A DNA stretch of 5,232 nucleotides from Gammaproteobacteria bacterium (lineage in GTDB: Bacteria; Pseudomonadota; Gammaproteobacteria; Pseudomonadales; Azotimanducaceae): assembly GCA_026706425.1 (NCBI GenBank), contig JAPOYW010000495.1, forward strand, positions 1 to 5,232. The letters run 5' to 3'. Under the pieces are notes generated by a model, which was not told the DNA's origin, made no database searches, and was given only the letters and a program-made list of their open reading frames with translations. The first letter of the stretch is position 1, and every line of letters begins with the position of its first letter. The translations under genes and the position numbers were made by a program. Positions 1 to 4,910 of the stretch are shown one piece after another.

Positions 1-905
1 GGGGCCTCATCGATCCGTCCGATCCCGTCGAGAAATACATCCCCGAGTTCAAGGGAATCAAGGTGGCTGTCCTCGACGAGAAGGCCGACAAGAAAACCAG
101 CGGCAAGGCAGGCGGCAGGAAAGGACGCGACAATGCGCCCGAGTATCGACTGGTTGACGCGCATCGTCCCGTCACCATCCACGATCTGCTAACGCATACC
201 TCCGGGCTCTCTGGCAGGGCCCTCGGCAGGACCCGGGAGATACAGCACGAAGGCGACACACTCGCCACATGGATACCGGTACTTGCCGAAGGACCTCTCA
301 GTTTTCAGCCGGGTACACGCTGGGGCTATGGCGGCGGGCTCGATGTGGTGGCGAGAGTCGTCGAAATCGTGTCCGGCATGCCGTTCAACGAGTTCGTTCA
401 GAAACGCATTTTCGAACCGCTGGACATGAAGGATACGCATTGGATCGTGCCGGAAGACAAACTGCATCGCATGCTGGTCTTCGTTGAAGGCAAGGCAGGC
501 ACGCCCACGACCTACTTCTCCGGCTCAGCCGGCCTCGTCAGCACTGCCCGGGATTATCTCCACTTCGAGCAGATGCTGGTCAACCAGGGCGAGCTGTTCG
601 GTAATCGGCTCCTCGAACCCGAGTCGGTCGAAATGATGGCCACCGACCACGTAGGGGACCGCTACGCCGCCGGCGCAAAAGGCAGCGTCGGAGTTGGGTT
701 CGGCTACACGGTAGCCATCACCGTGGATCCGAAGCTGGCGAAAACGGGCCGAAGCGCAGGTGCTTTCGGCTGGGGCGGTGCCGCCGGAACCGTTTCCTGG
801 ACGGACCCCAAAGAGGAGTTGGCCGTAGCAATCATGGTTCAGCAACCCACGAACGATCTGGGGGTGAGGATCGCGGAGGCGGTTGCGGCAGCCATTGACG
901 ACTGA
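1..905 (+). CDS. Beta-lactamase-fold serine hydrolase (class C / EstB esterase-like), 5' end cut by window edge
   Basis: The reading frame is open from position 3 to the TGA at 903-905, giving 300 residues. The GTG at 63 is internal: the codons before it read GLIDPSDPVEKYIPEFKG, a typical stretch just after the catalytic SxxK motif of this family. The SxxK serine and lysine therefore lie outside the window. Visible family motifs are HDLLTHTSGL (about nt 180-209), the RWGYGGGLDVV segment (about 318-350), whose Tyr stands where the second catalytic motif (Tyr-x-Asn or Tyr-Ser) is expected, and GWGGAAGT (about 768-791), replacing the third KTG box as in EstB-type esterases. Such enzymes hydrolyse esters, beta-lactams or D-amino acid peptides; the WGGAxGT form favours an esterase or carboxylesterase over a true AmpC, by inference. 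A Lys/Gly-rich insert (about 81-165) precedes HDLL. The next gene starts 19 bp downstream, suggesting co-transcription. Substrate and export cannot be judged without the N-terminus. Confidence 0.9.
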   Translation, partial: GLIDPSDPVEKYIPEFKGIKVAVLDEKADKKTSGKAGGRKGRDNAPEYRLVDAHRPVTIHDLLTHTSGLSGRALGRTREIQHEGDTLATWIPVLAEGPLSFQPGTRWGYGGGLDVVARVVEIVSGMPFNEFVQKRIFEPLDMKDTHWIVPEDKLHRMLVFVEGKAGTPTTYFSGSAGLVSTARDYLHFEQMLVNQGELFGNRLLEPESVEMMATDHVGDRYAAGAKGSVGVGFGYTVAITVDPKLAKTGRSAGAFGWGGAAGTVSWTDPKEELAVAIMVQQPTNDLGVRIAEAVAAAIDD

Positions 906-924
906 CGCATTGGCGGGAGTCACG

Positions 925-1305
925 ATGGAGATTGAAGAACTCGTACCCCAACTCCGCACCACGGACCTGGAACGCGCGATCCGCTTCTATACCAGGAAGC
1001 TCGGCTTCGCACTCTCCTTCAGGTACCTGGACTTCTACGCCGGCGTCAGCTGTGGCGAGGCGATGATCCACCTCAAGCTGGTGGACGATCCCGACCCCGG
1101 CATCGACTTCGTCCGGCGCGGACAGCACCTCCACATCCATTTCGGCGTGCGCGACATCCAAGCCGCTTTCCGCCAGGTTCAGGAAGCCGGCGTGAAGATC
1201 GTCGAAGGCATCTCCGACCGTCCTTGGGGAATGACCGAGTTCGTGATCGAGGATCCGGACGGACACACGCTCTACTTCGGCAGCGCTTCCGCGGATGAGG
1301 TGTAG
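925..1305 (+). CDS. VOC-superfamily protein (glyoxalase / bleomycin-resistance-like fold)
   Basis: This 126-residue protein has the usual length of a single-chain VOC protein built from two beta-alpha-beta-beta-beta modules. The first module is recognisable as PQLRTTDLERAIRFYTRKLGF near the N-terminus. The second runs from the HLHIHFGV-RDIQAAF segment to WGMTEFVIEDPDGHTLYFG near the C-terminus. I chose ATG 925 because GGGAG at 915-919 sits 5 nt upstream; an in-frame TTG at 883 would overlap the preceding gene and lacks support. In metal-dependent family members the C-terminal DPDGN-x-x-E motif supplies a metal-binding Glu. Here that position is Tyr (DPDGHTLYF), which resembles antibiotic-binding bleomycin-resistance proteins more than glyoxalase I or dioxygenases. 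That suggests a non-catalytic ligand-binding or sequestration role, but this is inference. It follows the serine hydrolase by 19 bp and probably shares its transcript. The family call is secure; the ligand is unknown. Confidence 0.88.
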   Translation: MEIEELVPQLRTTDLERAIRFYTRKLGFALSFRYLDFYAGVSCGEAMIHLKLVDDPDPGIDFVRRGQHLHIHFGVRDIQAAFRQVQEAGVKIVEGISDRPWGMTEFVIEDPDGHTLYFGSASADEV

Positions 1306-1453
1306 GCGGGCCTCCCTGGAAGCCCTCGCTGGCGCTAGCGACCGCGACCCCGCTTCGAAGCTGGCGTGCCGAACCGCCTAGACTTCACGCAGCCGACGAT
1401 CATCGACGCATCACGACGAGACCGCTTGATGCGTGCAGGCAGCGCAATTTAGC
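1306..1453. other. Intergenic stretch with weak hairpins, no gene seen
   Basis: Between the VOC stop and the antitoxin operator I find no supported gene. Reading frames here on either strand are short, arginine-rich and resemble no family. The first part contains a GC-rich imperfect hairpin (1308-1325, GGGCCTC paired with GAAGCCC) and a second short stem (1326-1330 with 1337-1341). Neither is followed by a T tract, so they could mark a Rho-dependent end or be chance in GC-rich DNA. An 8-bp inverted repeat at 1406-1434 is listed separately. Confidence 0.5.
1406..1434. repeat. 8-bp perfect inverted repeat upstream of the antitoxin gene
   Basis: ACGCATCA (1406-1413) is mirrored exactly by TGATGCGT (1427-1434) across a 13-nt spacer. 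It lies about 20 bp before the stronger operator repeats. It could be an additional regulator site or the base of an RNA hairpin, or it could be chance. No T run follows it, so it is not a standard terminator. Confidence 0.35.
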
Positions 1454-1492
1454 ATGGGTACCCGTATTGACTAGAACGGGTGCCCATATTGA
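1454..1492 (+). promoter_or_regulatory. Probable antitoxin autoregulatory operator: paired repeats with 22-bp spacing
   Basis: ATGGGTACCCGT (1454-1465) and ACGGGTGCCCAT (1476-1487) form an inverted repeat matching at 11 of 12 positions across a 10-bp spacer. The same DNA also reads as a direct repeat, GGGTACCCGTATTGA (1456-1470) and GGGTGCCCATATTGA (1478-1492), matching at 13 of 15 positions with a 22-bp period, about two helical turns. Ribbon-helix-helix antitoxins bind such spaced repeats as dimer pairs. The second half overlaps the candidate start codons, so binding would block both transcription and the start region. I could not assign a confident -10/-35 pair here. Confidence 0.65.
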
Positions 1493-1779
1493 AGACGACA
1501 ATCGAGATCGCGGATGACCTCGCAAGGAAGGCCAAAGCCCATGCGGCACGGGAGAACACGACGCTGCGGTCCTTGGTCGAACGGGGTCTACGCCTTGCGA
1601 TGCGCGACGAAGGGCAACGACCACGCTTCGTCTTGCGGGACGCCTCCGTGGCTGGCAAGGGCCTGCAGCGCGACTACCGCGACGCCGACTGGGCACGCCT
1701 CCGGGAAGCCGCCTACGAGGATCGCGGCGGGCTCCCATTCACGTCCGAGGCTCACCGCGCAGCGGACTCTTCCGGATAG
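1489..1779 (+). CDS. VapB/DUF2191-type ribbon-helix-helix antitoxin without an adjacent toxin
   Basis: The 96-residue protein begins MKTTIEIADDLARKAKAHAA and continues TTLRSLVERGLRLAM, the standard N-terminal ribbon-helix-helix DNA-binding unit of VapB-like antitoxins. The C-terminal part (FVLRDASVAGKGLQ, then DADWARLREAAYEDRGG, residues 47-81) matches the conserved tail of this subfamily, which in family members wraps the PIN-domain VapC toxin. I prefer TTG 1489 because relatives start MKTTIEI and a purine-rich ACGGG lies about 8 nt upstream; GTG 1480 would add three residues. The protein normally ends close to the Y-E-x-RG motif, with vapC overlapping or immediately following. Here about 15 extra residues follow and no PIN-domain frame exists downstream. 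Instead the gene overlaps the 3' end of the convergent sulfatase gene by 28 bp. The antitoxin appears to be an orphan whose toxin was lost or lies elsewhere. Expression is probably autorepressed through the operator at 1454-1492. Confidence 0.85.
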   Translation: MKTTIEIADDLARKAKAHAARENTTLRSLVERGLRLAMRDEGQRPRFVLRDASVAGKGLQRDYRDADWARLREAAYEDRGGLPFTSEAHRAADSSG

Positions 1780-3059
1780 TCGGCGCCGGCGATGCTACTC
1801 TCGACGCTCTCATCCCAGGCGCTCAGTTCCTTCATCATCCGGGCGGCGATGTCCGGTCGCCGTCTGATCAGGTTCTTGGACTCGGACGGGTCACCGACGA
1901 GGTTGTAGAGCTCGAACGCGCCGTCCTCGCCACTCGTGTAGTTCCGCACCAGCTTCCAGTCGTTGTCCAACCAAGCCCGCCCGGCGACGACCCTGAATCC
2001 CATGGGCGTCTCGCGACGCGCCGGCTCGTCGTTCGCCAGAACCGGAGCCAGCGAGAGACCGTCGTTCACGGCATTGATGGAGTTCGGATCGAGACCCGCG
2101 ACATCGATCAACGTCGGAAAGATGTCGGTCGTGGCGGACGGATAGTGCGAAACACGGGGTTCGACGGTCCCCGGCCACTCGATGATCGTCGGCACCCGTA
2201 TACCCCCTTCGTAGAGATCCTTCTTGAATCCTCGCAGGTGACCGGTGGAGTCGGGATGGACGCCCAAGTGTTCCCCATAGTCGACATCGGGAAGACCGCC
2301 ATTGTCGCTGGTGAACCAGACGAGCGTGTTCCTAGCGATTCCGAGGTCTCGAAGTCCTCGCCTCAAGGTCCCGATGGAACGGTCCATGGCCGCCAGTTCG
2401 CCGAGCTGCAGGGCCGAACCCTTGTCGGTGCGGTCCAGGTAGGGGGCAACATCCTCCTCGGTCGCCTCGAAAACGCGGTGCGGCGTCGAGTACCAGACCA
2501 GCACGAACACCGGGCGACCCTTCTTCGTTTCCCGGGCGATGAATTCGAGAGCTTCGTCGACGATCACCTCGGAACCGTCGCCTTCGAACTGTTCCGGGAC
2601 GCCGTTTCGGCTCAACACCGGATTCAGGTTGAACTGCGTAGAAATGCTCAGCCAATAGTCGAAGCCGAGTTCACCGGGATTGAGCGGATCGCTGATTGGT
2701 ATCTGGTGATCCGGGGTATTGCTCCCGTTCAGGTGCCACTTGCCGAAGTGCGCGGTGGCGTAGCCGGCTTCCCTGAAGGCCGTGGACAGCATCTTTTCCT
2801 GCTTGTTGATCGGATCCCCCACCCTGAACACCCCGGTCCTGTCGTTGGATCGGCCCGTCAGCACCGCGGCGCGGGTCGGCGAGCACATGGGAGCGGTTGC
2901 ATAGAATCTATCCATCCGCAAACCCTCTGCCGCCATATCGTCGAGGTTCGGCGTTCTGAGAAGCGGGTGCCCGTAGTAGCCGGTCTGCGTCCAACCCTGA
3001 TCGTCCGACATCACCAATACCACGTTGGGTCTGTCGGCCATCAGCGGTGTGCTCAGCAT
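1752..3059 (-). CDS. Formylglycine-dependent type I sulfatase (arylsulfatase / alkaline phosphatase superfamily)
   Basis: This 435-residue enzyme hydrolyses a sulfate ester. Signature 1, CSPTRAAVLTGR, holds Cys59, the residue oxidised to formylglycine. Signature 2 is GYATAHFGKWHL (99-110), with Lys107 and His109. Metal ligands are expected at Asp19-Asp20 (SDDQGW) and at Asp252-Asn253 (SDNGG). His194 (STPH) and the FKKDLYEGGIRVP segment (278-290) are also typical. The C-terminal LYNLVGDPSESKNL is the usual closing strand region. ATG 3059 is preferred, with GGAG at 3065-3062 only 2 nt away; ATG 3041 would also begin close to the conserved RPNVVLV. The frame stays open upstream to 3302, but that part runs through a probable terminator and mazF. 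From 3059 there is no clear signal peptide, unlike many sulfatases, so it may be cytoplasmic. No maturation enzyme (FGE or anSME) is in the window. Substrate is unknown; the motif style resembles the arylsulfatase/GalNAc-6-sulfatase group. Confidence 0.93.
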   Translation of the reverse strand: MLSTPLMADRPNVVLVMSDDQGWTQTGYYGHPLLRTPNLDDMAAEGLRMDRFYATAPMCSPTRAAVLTGRSNDRTGVFRVGDPINKQEKMLSTAFREAGYATAHFGKWHLNGSNTPDHQIPISDPLNPGELGFDYWLSISTQFNLNPVLSRNGVPEQFEGDGSEVIVDEALEFIARETKKGRPVFVLVWYSTPHRVFEATEEDVAPYLDRTDKGSALQLGELAAMDRSIGTLRRGLRDLGIARNTLVWFTSDNGGLPDVDYGEHLGVHPDSTGHLRGFKKDLYEGGIRVPTIIEWPGTVEPRVSHYPSATTDIFPTLIDVAGLDPNSINAVNDGLSLAPVLANDEPARRETPMGFRVVAGRAWLDNDWKLVRNYTSGEDGAFELYNLVGDPSESKNLIRRRPDIAARMMKELSAWDESVESSIAGADYPEESAAR

Positions 3060-3071
3060 CACTCCGTCAAG

Positions 3072-3153
3072 AAAACAAAAAAACGGGCGAGTGCCTTCCA
3101 TGGATGTTCTCATTCCAGTGGACCTGGCAGCGAGGTCGGGCAGCTCACTCGCC
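3072..3153 (-). terminator. Probable Rho-independent terminator of mazEF with a split 8-bp stem
   Basis: Read on the minus strand, GGCGAGTG (3153-3146) and CACTCGCC (3093-3086) are perfectly complementary. The second arm is followed by CG and TTTTTTTGTTTTC (3083-3071). The 52-nt loop contains its own 5-bp stem, GACCT with AGGTC (3137-3133 and 3125-3121). The first arm overlaps the last mazF codons and its TGA stop. The long loop is atypical, but an exact stem beside a long T tract in GC-rich DNA is unlikely by chance. Confidence 0.6.
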
Positions 3154-3507
3154 AAGGACGTCGAGCGCCCCCACCAAGGGCAGCAGCTTGAGCAGGGTGG
3201 CCCGGTACTCGTCCGGTGTGGCGGCGACGATCCTTTTTGCCTTGCGCTCCTGCCACGCCAGGGTTTGGACCAGGTTCGCCGCGACGACGGACGGTTGGCC
3301 AAGGTTGCTGATCGGCACCTCGGTTGAACCGCCCCGAATGCTGGTGCTGATCGGACAGCAGATCAAGAGGCCCGTCCTGCGGTTGTATTCGCGGCTGCTG
3401 AGGACGAGTGCGGGACGGTACTTGCCGATCTCTCGACCCCTTGTGGGCTCGAAGTCGAGCCAGACGACGTCCCGGCGGTCGGGGACGTAGCGGTCGCGTG
3501 CCACCAT
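3145..3507 (-). CDS. mazF: MazF/PemK-family endoribonuclease toxin
   Basis: The protein has 120 residues, normal for the MazF/PemK/CcdB-like fold. Family landmarks are RRDVVWLDFEPTRGREIGKYRPALVLS (11-37), with the conserved Arg31-Pro32 and RPALVLS strand, then ICCPISTSIRG (49-59), whose Ser/Thr cluster stands where the catalytic Thr lies in E. coli MazF, and LVQTLAWQERKA (79-90) before the C-terminal helix. Such toxins cleave single-stranded mRNA (sometimes tRNA or rRNA) at short motifs and arrest growth when the antitoxin is depleted. The ATG lies one base after the mazE stop (TAA-A-ATG) with no clear ribosome binding site of its own. Translation is therefore probably coupled to mazE, the usual arrangement that keeps toxin below antitoxin. 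No key residue is obviously missing, so it is likely active. Cleavage specificity cannot be read from the sequence. Confidence 0.93.
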   Translation of the reverse strand: MVARDRYVPDRRDVVWLDFEPTRGREIGKYRPALVLSSREYNRRTGLLICCPISTSIRGGSTEVPISNLGQPSVVAANLVQTLAWQERKAKRIVAATPDEYRATLLKLLPLVGALDVLGE

Positions 3508-3508
3508 T

Positions 3509-3778
3509 TTAGAGACCGAGTTCGCGACCCCTGGGATTGGCGAGTAGGTCAGCGTGGGCGTTCTCCGCCGTCATGCCCGCGAGTAGCGCGCTCTCGCTTT
3601 GGGGGAAGCGGAAGGACCGGAGACTGCCGGCAGCGCGCCTGACAACGAAGCCCTCGTTGTCGATGTCTACCGTGACACGCGTGCCGGGTTCGAATCGCGG
3701 CAGTTCCGCCATGGCGCCGGTGACGCGCAACGCCAGGCTGTTGCCCCACTTCTTGATTTCCGTTTCGACGCGCACCAT
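3509..3778 (-). CDS. mazE: MazE-like AbrB-fold antitoxin
   Basis: This 89-residue protein carries an N-terminal AbrB/SpoVT swapped-hairpin DNA-binding domain: ETEIKKWGNSLALRV (5-19), then a Pro-rich turn and RVTVDIDNEGFVVRR (34-48). The C-terminal tail, ALLAGMTAENAHADLLANPRGRELGL (64-89), matches the conserved toxin-neutralising segment in this MazE subgroup. It binds MazF in the cytoplasm and, with it, represses the shared promoter. I start at ATG 3778 (MVRVETEIKKWGNS), the point where relatives begin; GGAG lies only 2 nt upstream, a short spacing. The frame extends to about 3832, but those extra residues come from promoter DNA and are not family sequence. The gene is followed directly by mazF with one base between them. 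The promoter and palindromic operator are at 3803-3832. Confidence 0.92.
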   Translation of the reverse strand: MVRVETEIKKWGNSLALRVTGAMAELPRFEPGTRVTVDIDNEGFVVRRAAGSLRSFRFPQSESALLAGMTAENAHADLLANPRGRELGL

Positions 3779-3802
3779 CGCTCCGACGATCAACGAACAT
3801 GA

Positions 3803-3832
3803 AGTGTATCCAGTGTAGACACTACACGTCAA
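3803..3832 (-). promoter_or_regulatory. mazEF promoter with a palindromic operator between -35 and -10
   Basis: On the minus strand TTGACG (3832-3827) and TACACT (3808-3803) are separated by 18 bp, a good sigma-70-type pair. Between them lies a perfect inverted repeat, GTGTAG-TGT-CTACAC (3827-3813), and a partial further copy of the ACACT half continues into the -10. An operator in the spacer fits autorepression by MazE or MazEF. The -35 and operator overlap the last codons and TAG stop (3824-3822) of the upstream oxidoreductase gene. The transcript would start roughly 15-20 nt before the mazE ATG. Confidence 0.7.
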
Positions 3833-4733
3833 TCCGGGGCCGCACGCGGACCCCGCTCAACCGTTCGACGAGTTCCATGATCACCCAGCTCTCCTTGTCC
3901 GCCCATCCATGCCCGAAGCCGGCGAGATAGAGTTGCAGCGCACTCGAACCTACGGACAGGGGTACGCCAAGGTCGCCGGCAAGCTCGACGGCCAGGCGGA
4001 TGTCCTTGCCGATGGTTCTGAGGCCCATGTTGGCCGTCCCTCCGGGTGGCGGCTCGGAGCTACGCCCGATGGAGGCAACGGTCCCGTCGAACGCGCGGCT
4101 GGCACCGCTGCTCTCGCTGATGACCTCCTTCATCGATTCAACGCTCAGGCCCGCCTTCACGCCAAGCGCCAAGGCTTCCATCGTGGCGACCGCGCCGATG
4201 GCGTTGAGCAGGTTGTTGACGAGTTTCACGGTAGCTCCCGTGCCGATTCCGCCCACGTGGAAGATCCGCTCCCCGATCGCCTCGAGCACGGGCCGGGCCC
4301 GCGCCAAGGTCGCCTCGTCGCCGCCGACCATGACCGAGAGCCGTCCTTCCCGGCGCTGTGCCAGCCCGCCGCTGACCGGGGCATCGAGGACTTCCACGCC
4401 TCCCTTGGCAGCTTCCCGCGAGATGCGGCGAACGACATCGGGACTGATGGTACTGAGCTCTATGTAGATGTCGCCGTTCGAGGCGCCCGCCAGAACACCA
4501 TCGACGCCGAGCGCCACCTCCTCGCTGGCCTCGTTGGACGGCAGTGACGCCAGGACGACATCCGAAACGGACGCTACCTCGCGGGCCGAGCGTGCGACGC
4601 GTGCCCCATGCCGCTCGAGATTCTTGAGCGGCTCGTCGCGCAGGTCGTTGACGGTGATGTCGAACCCTGCTCGCGCAATACACCTCGCCATCGGCTTGCC
4701 GATGCCACCGAGGCCGATGAATCCCACTCTCAT
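3822..4733 (-). CDS. 3-hydroxyisobutyrate dehydrogenase-family NAD(P)-dependent oxidoreductase
   Basis: The 303-residue protein matches the normal length of the beta-hydroxyacid dehydrogenase family (3-hydroxyisobutyrate, tartronate semialdehyde or glyoxylate/succinic semialdehyde reductases). These oxidise a beta-hydroxy acid or reduce a semialdehyde. The N-terminal Rossmann fold begins MRVGFIGLGGIGKPMA with the dinucleotide motif GLGGIG (7-12). Asp30 at the end of the second strand (TVND) hints at NAD rather than NADP, by inference. The substrate-binding signature DAPVSGG lies at 117-123, and GGIGTGATVKLVNN carries the catalytic Lys170 and Asn173/174. KDIRLAVELAGDLGVPLSV (243-261) belongs to the C-terminal all-helical domain. 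ATG 4733 is chosen because AAAGGAG sits 8 nt upstream; a longer in-frame start near 4799 would begin inside a hairpin. The stop codon lies within the mazEF operator. It is divergent from the receptor gene. The exact substrate is unknown. Confidence 0.92.
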   Translation of the reverse strand: MRVGFIGLGGIGKPMARCIARAGFDITVNDLRDEPLKNLERHGARVARSAREVASVSDVVLASLPSNEASEEVALGVDGVLAGASNGDIYIELSTISPDVVRRISREAAKGGVEVLDAPVSGGLAQRREGRLSVMVGGDEATLARARPVLEAIGERIFHVGGIGTGATVKLVNNLLNAIGAVATMEALALGVKAGLSVESMKEVISESSGASRAFDGTVASIGRSSEPPPGGTANMGLRTIGKDIRLAVELAGDLGVPLSVGSSALQLYLAGFGHGWADKESWVIMELVERLSGVRVRPRIDV

Positions 4734-4740
4734 GTCACGA

Positions 4741-4748
4741 ACTCCTTT
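4741..4748 (-). promoter_or_regulatory. Strong ribosome binding site of the oxidoreductase gene
   Basis: On the minus strand AAAGGAGT (4748-4741) precedes ATG 4733 with about 8 nt between them, close to ideal. It fixes the start at MRVGFIG rather than at the longer open frame reaching 4799. Confidence 0.85.
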
Positions 4749-4783
4749 GTTGCAGGGCCGGTCGGGCGAGCCCCACACAGCGC

Positions 4784-4804
4784 GGGCGATGACAAGCATC
4801 GCCC
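4784..4804. repeat. Perfect 8-bp palindromic hairpin, REP-like, in the divergent intergenic region
   Basis: GGGCGATG (4784-4791) and CATCGCCC (4797-4804) are exact reverse complements around a 5-nt loop, ACAAG. It continues CCTACGGGG. Hairpins ending in GCCCCTAC are a style of short dispersed palindrome seen in many GC-rich bacterial genomes. Membership of such a family is inference from general familiarity. No T tract follows on either strand, so it is not a standard terminator. Confidence 0.6.
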
Positions 4805-4807
4805 CTA

Positions 4808-4829
4808 CGGGGCCGTGCGGCCACCCCCG
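4808..4829. repeat. Second GC-rich hairpin adjoining the first
   Basis: CGGGG (4808-4812) can pair with CCCCG (4825-4829). Inside, CCG (4813-4815) pairs with CGG (4818-4820), leaving a small bulge (CCAC). Together with 4784-4804 it makes a two-hairpin block of about 45 bp, consistent with one copy of a compound palindromic repeat. Confidence 0.4.
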
Positions 4830-4899
4830 CGGATTATTGATTGTGGAGTCAGTTGAGGGACCTTCGTCTCGGATGCGTTAGGTCGCACATACACCTATT

Positions 4900-4905
4900 G
4901 GGAGA
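4900..4905 (+). promoter_or_regulatory. Ribosome binding site of the receptor gene
   Basis: GGGAGA (4900-4905) stands 5 nt before ATG 4911. It supports initiation there rather than at the in-frame ATG 5001, which lacks such a site. I could not identify a convincing promoter between the hairpins and this site. Confidence 0.6.
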
Positions 4906-4910
4906 CTGCG

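Noticed and set aside
883..924. TTG start at 883 for the VOC protein
   Set aside because: It would overlap the preceding gene, and the added residues are not part of the fold. ATG 925 has a ribosome binding site and the expected N-terminus.
1308..1341. Terminator after the VOC gene
   Set aside because: Short GC-rich stems exist but contain mismatches and are not followed by a T tract, so I list them only as weak hairpins in the intergenic stretch.
1400..1738. Minus-strand open frames opposite the antitoxin
   Set aside because: Arg/Pro-rich translations with no family resemblance, explained as shadows of the plus-strand antitoxin and its flank.
2145..3191. Long plus-strand open frame (348 codons) opposite the sulfatase gene
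   Set aside because: It is antisense to a gene with full sulfatase signatures. Its translation shows no family motif and has the composition expected of a reverse-frame shadow in GC-rich DNA.
3060..3302. N-terminal extension of the sulfatase to a start at 3302
   Set aside because: The added residues are Arg/Ser/Pro-rich, overlap mazF in another frame and cross the probable terminator. They match nothing in the sulfatase family.
3779..3832. N-terminal extension of MazE upstream of ATG 3778
   Set aside because: It would translate the -10 box, operator and -35 box. MazE relatives begin at the MVRVETEIKKWGNS segment.
4734..4799. Longer oxidoreductase start near 4799
   Set aside because: The extra residues precede the normal beginning of the Rossmann fold and would start within a hairpin. 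ATG 4733 has an excellent AAAGGAG site.
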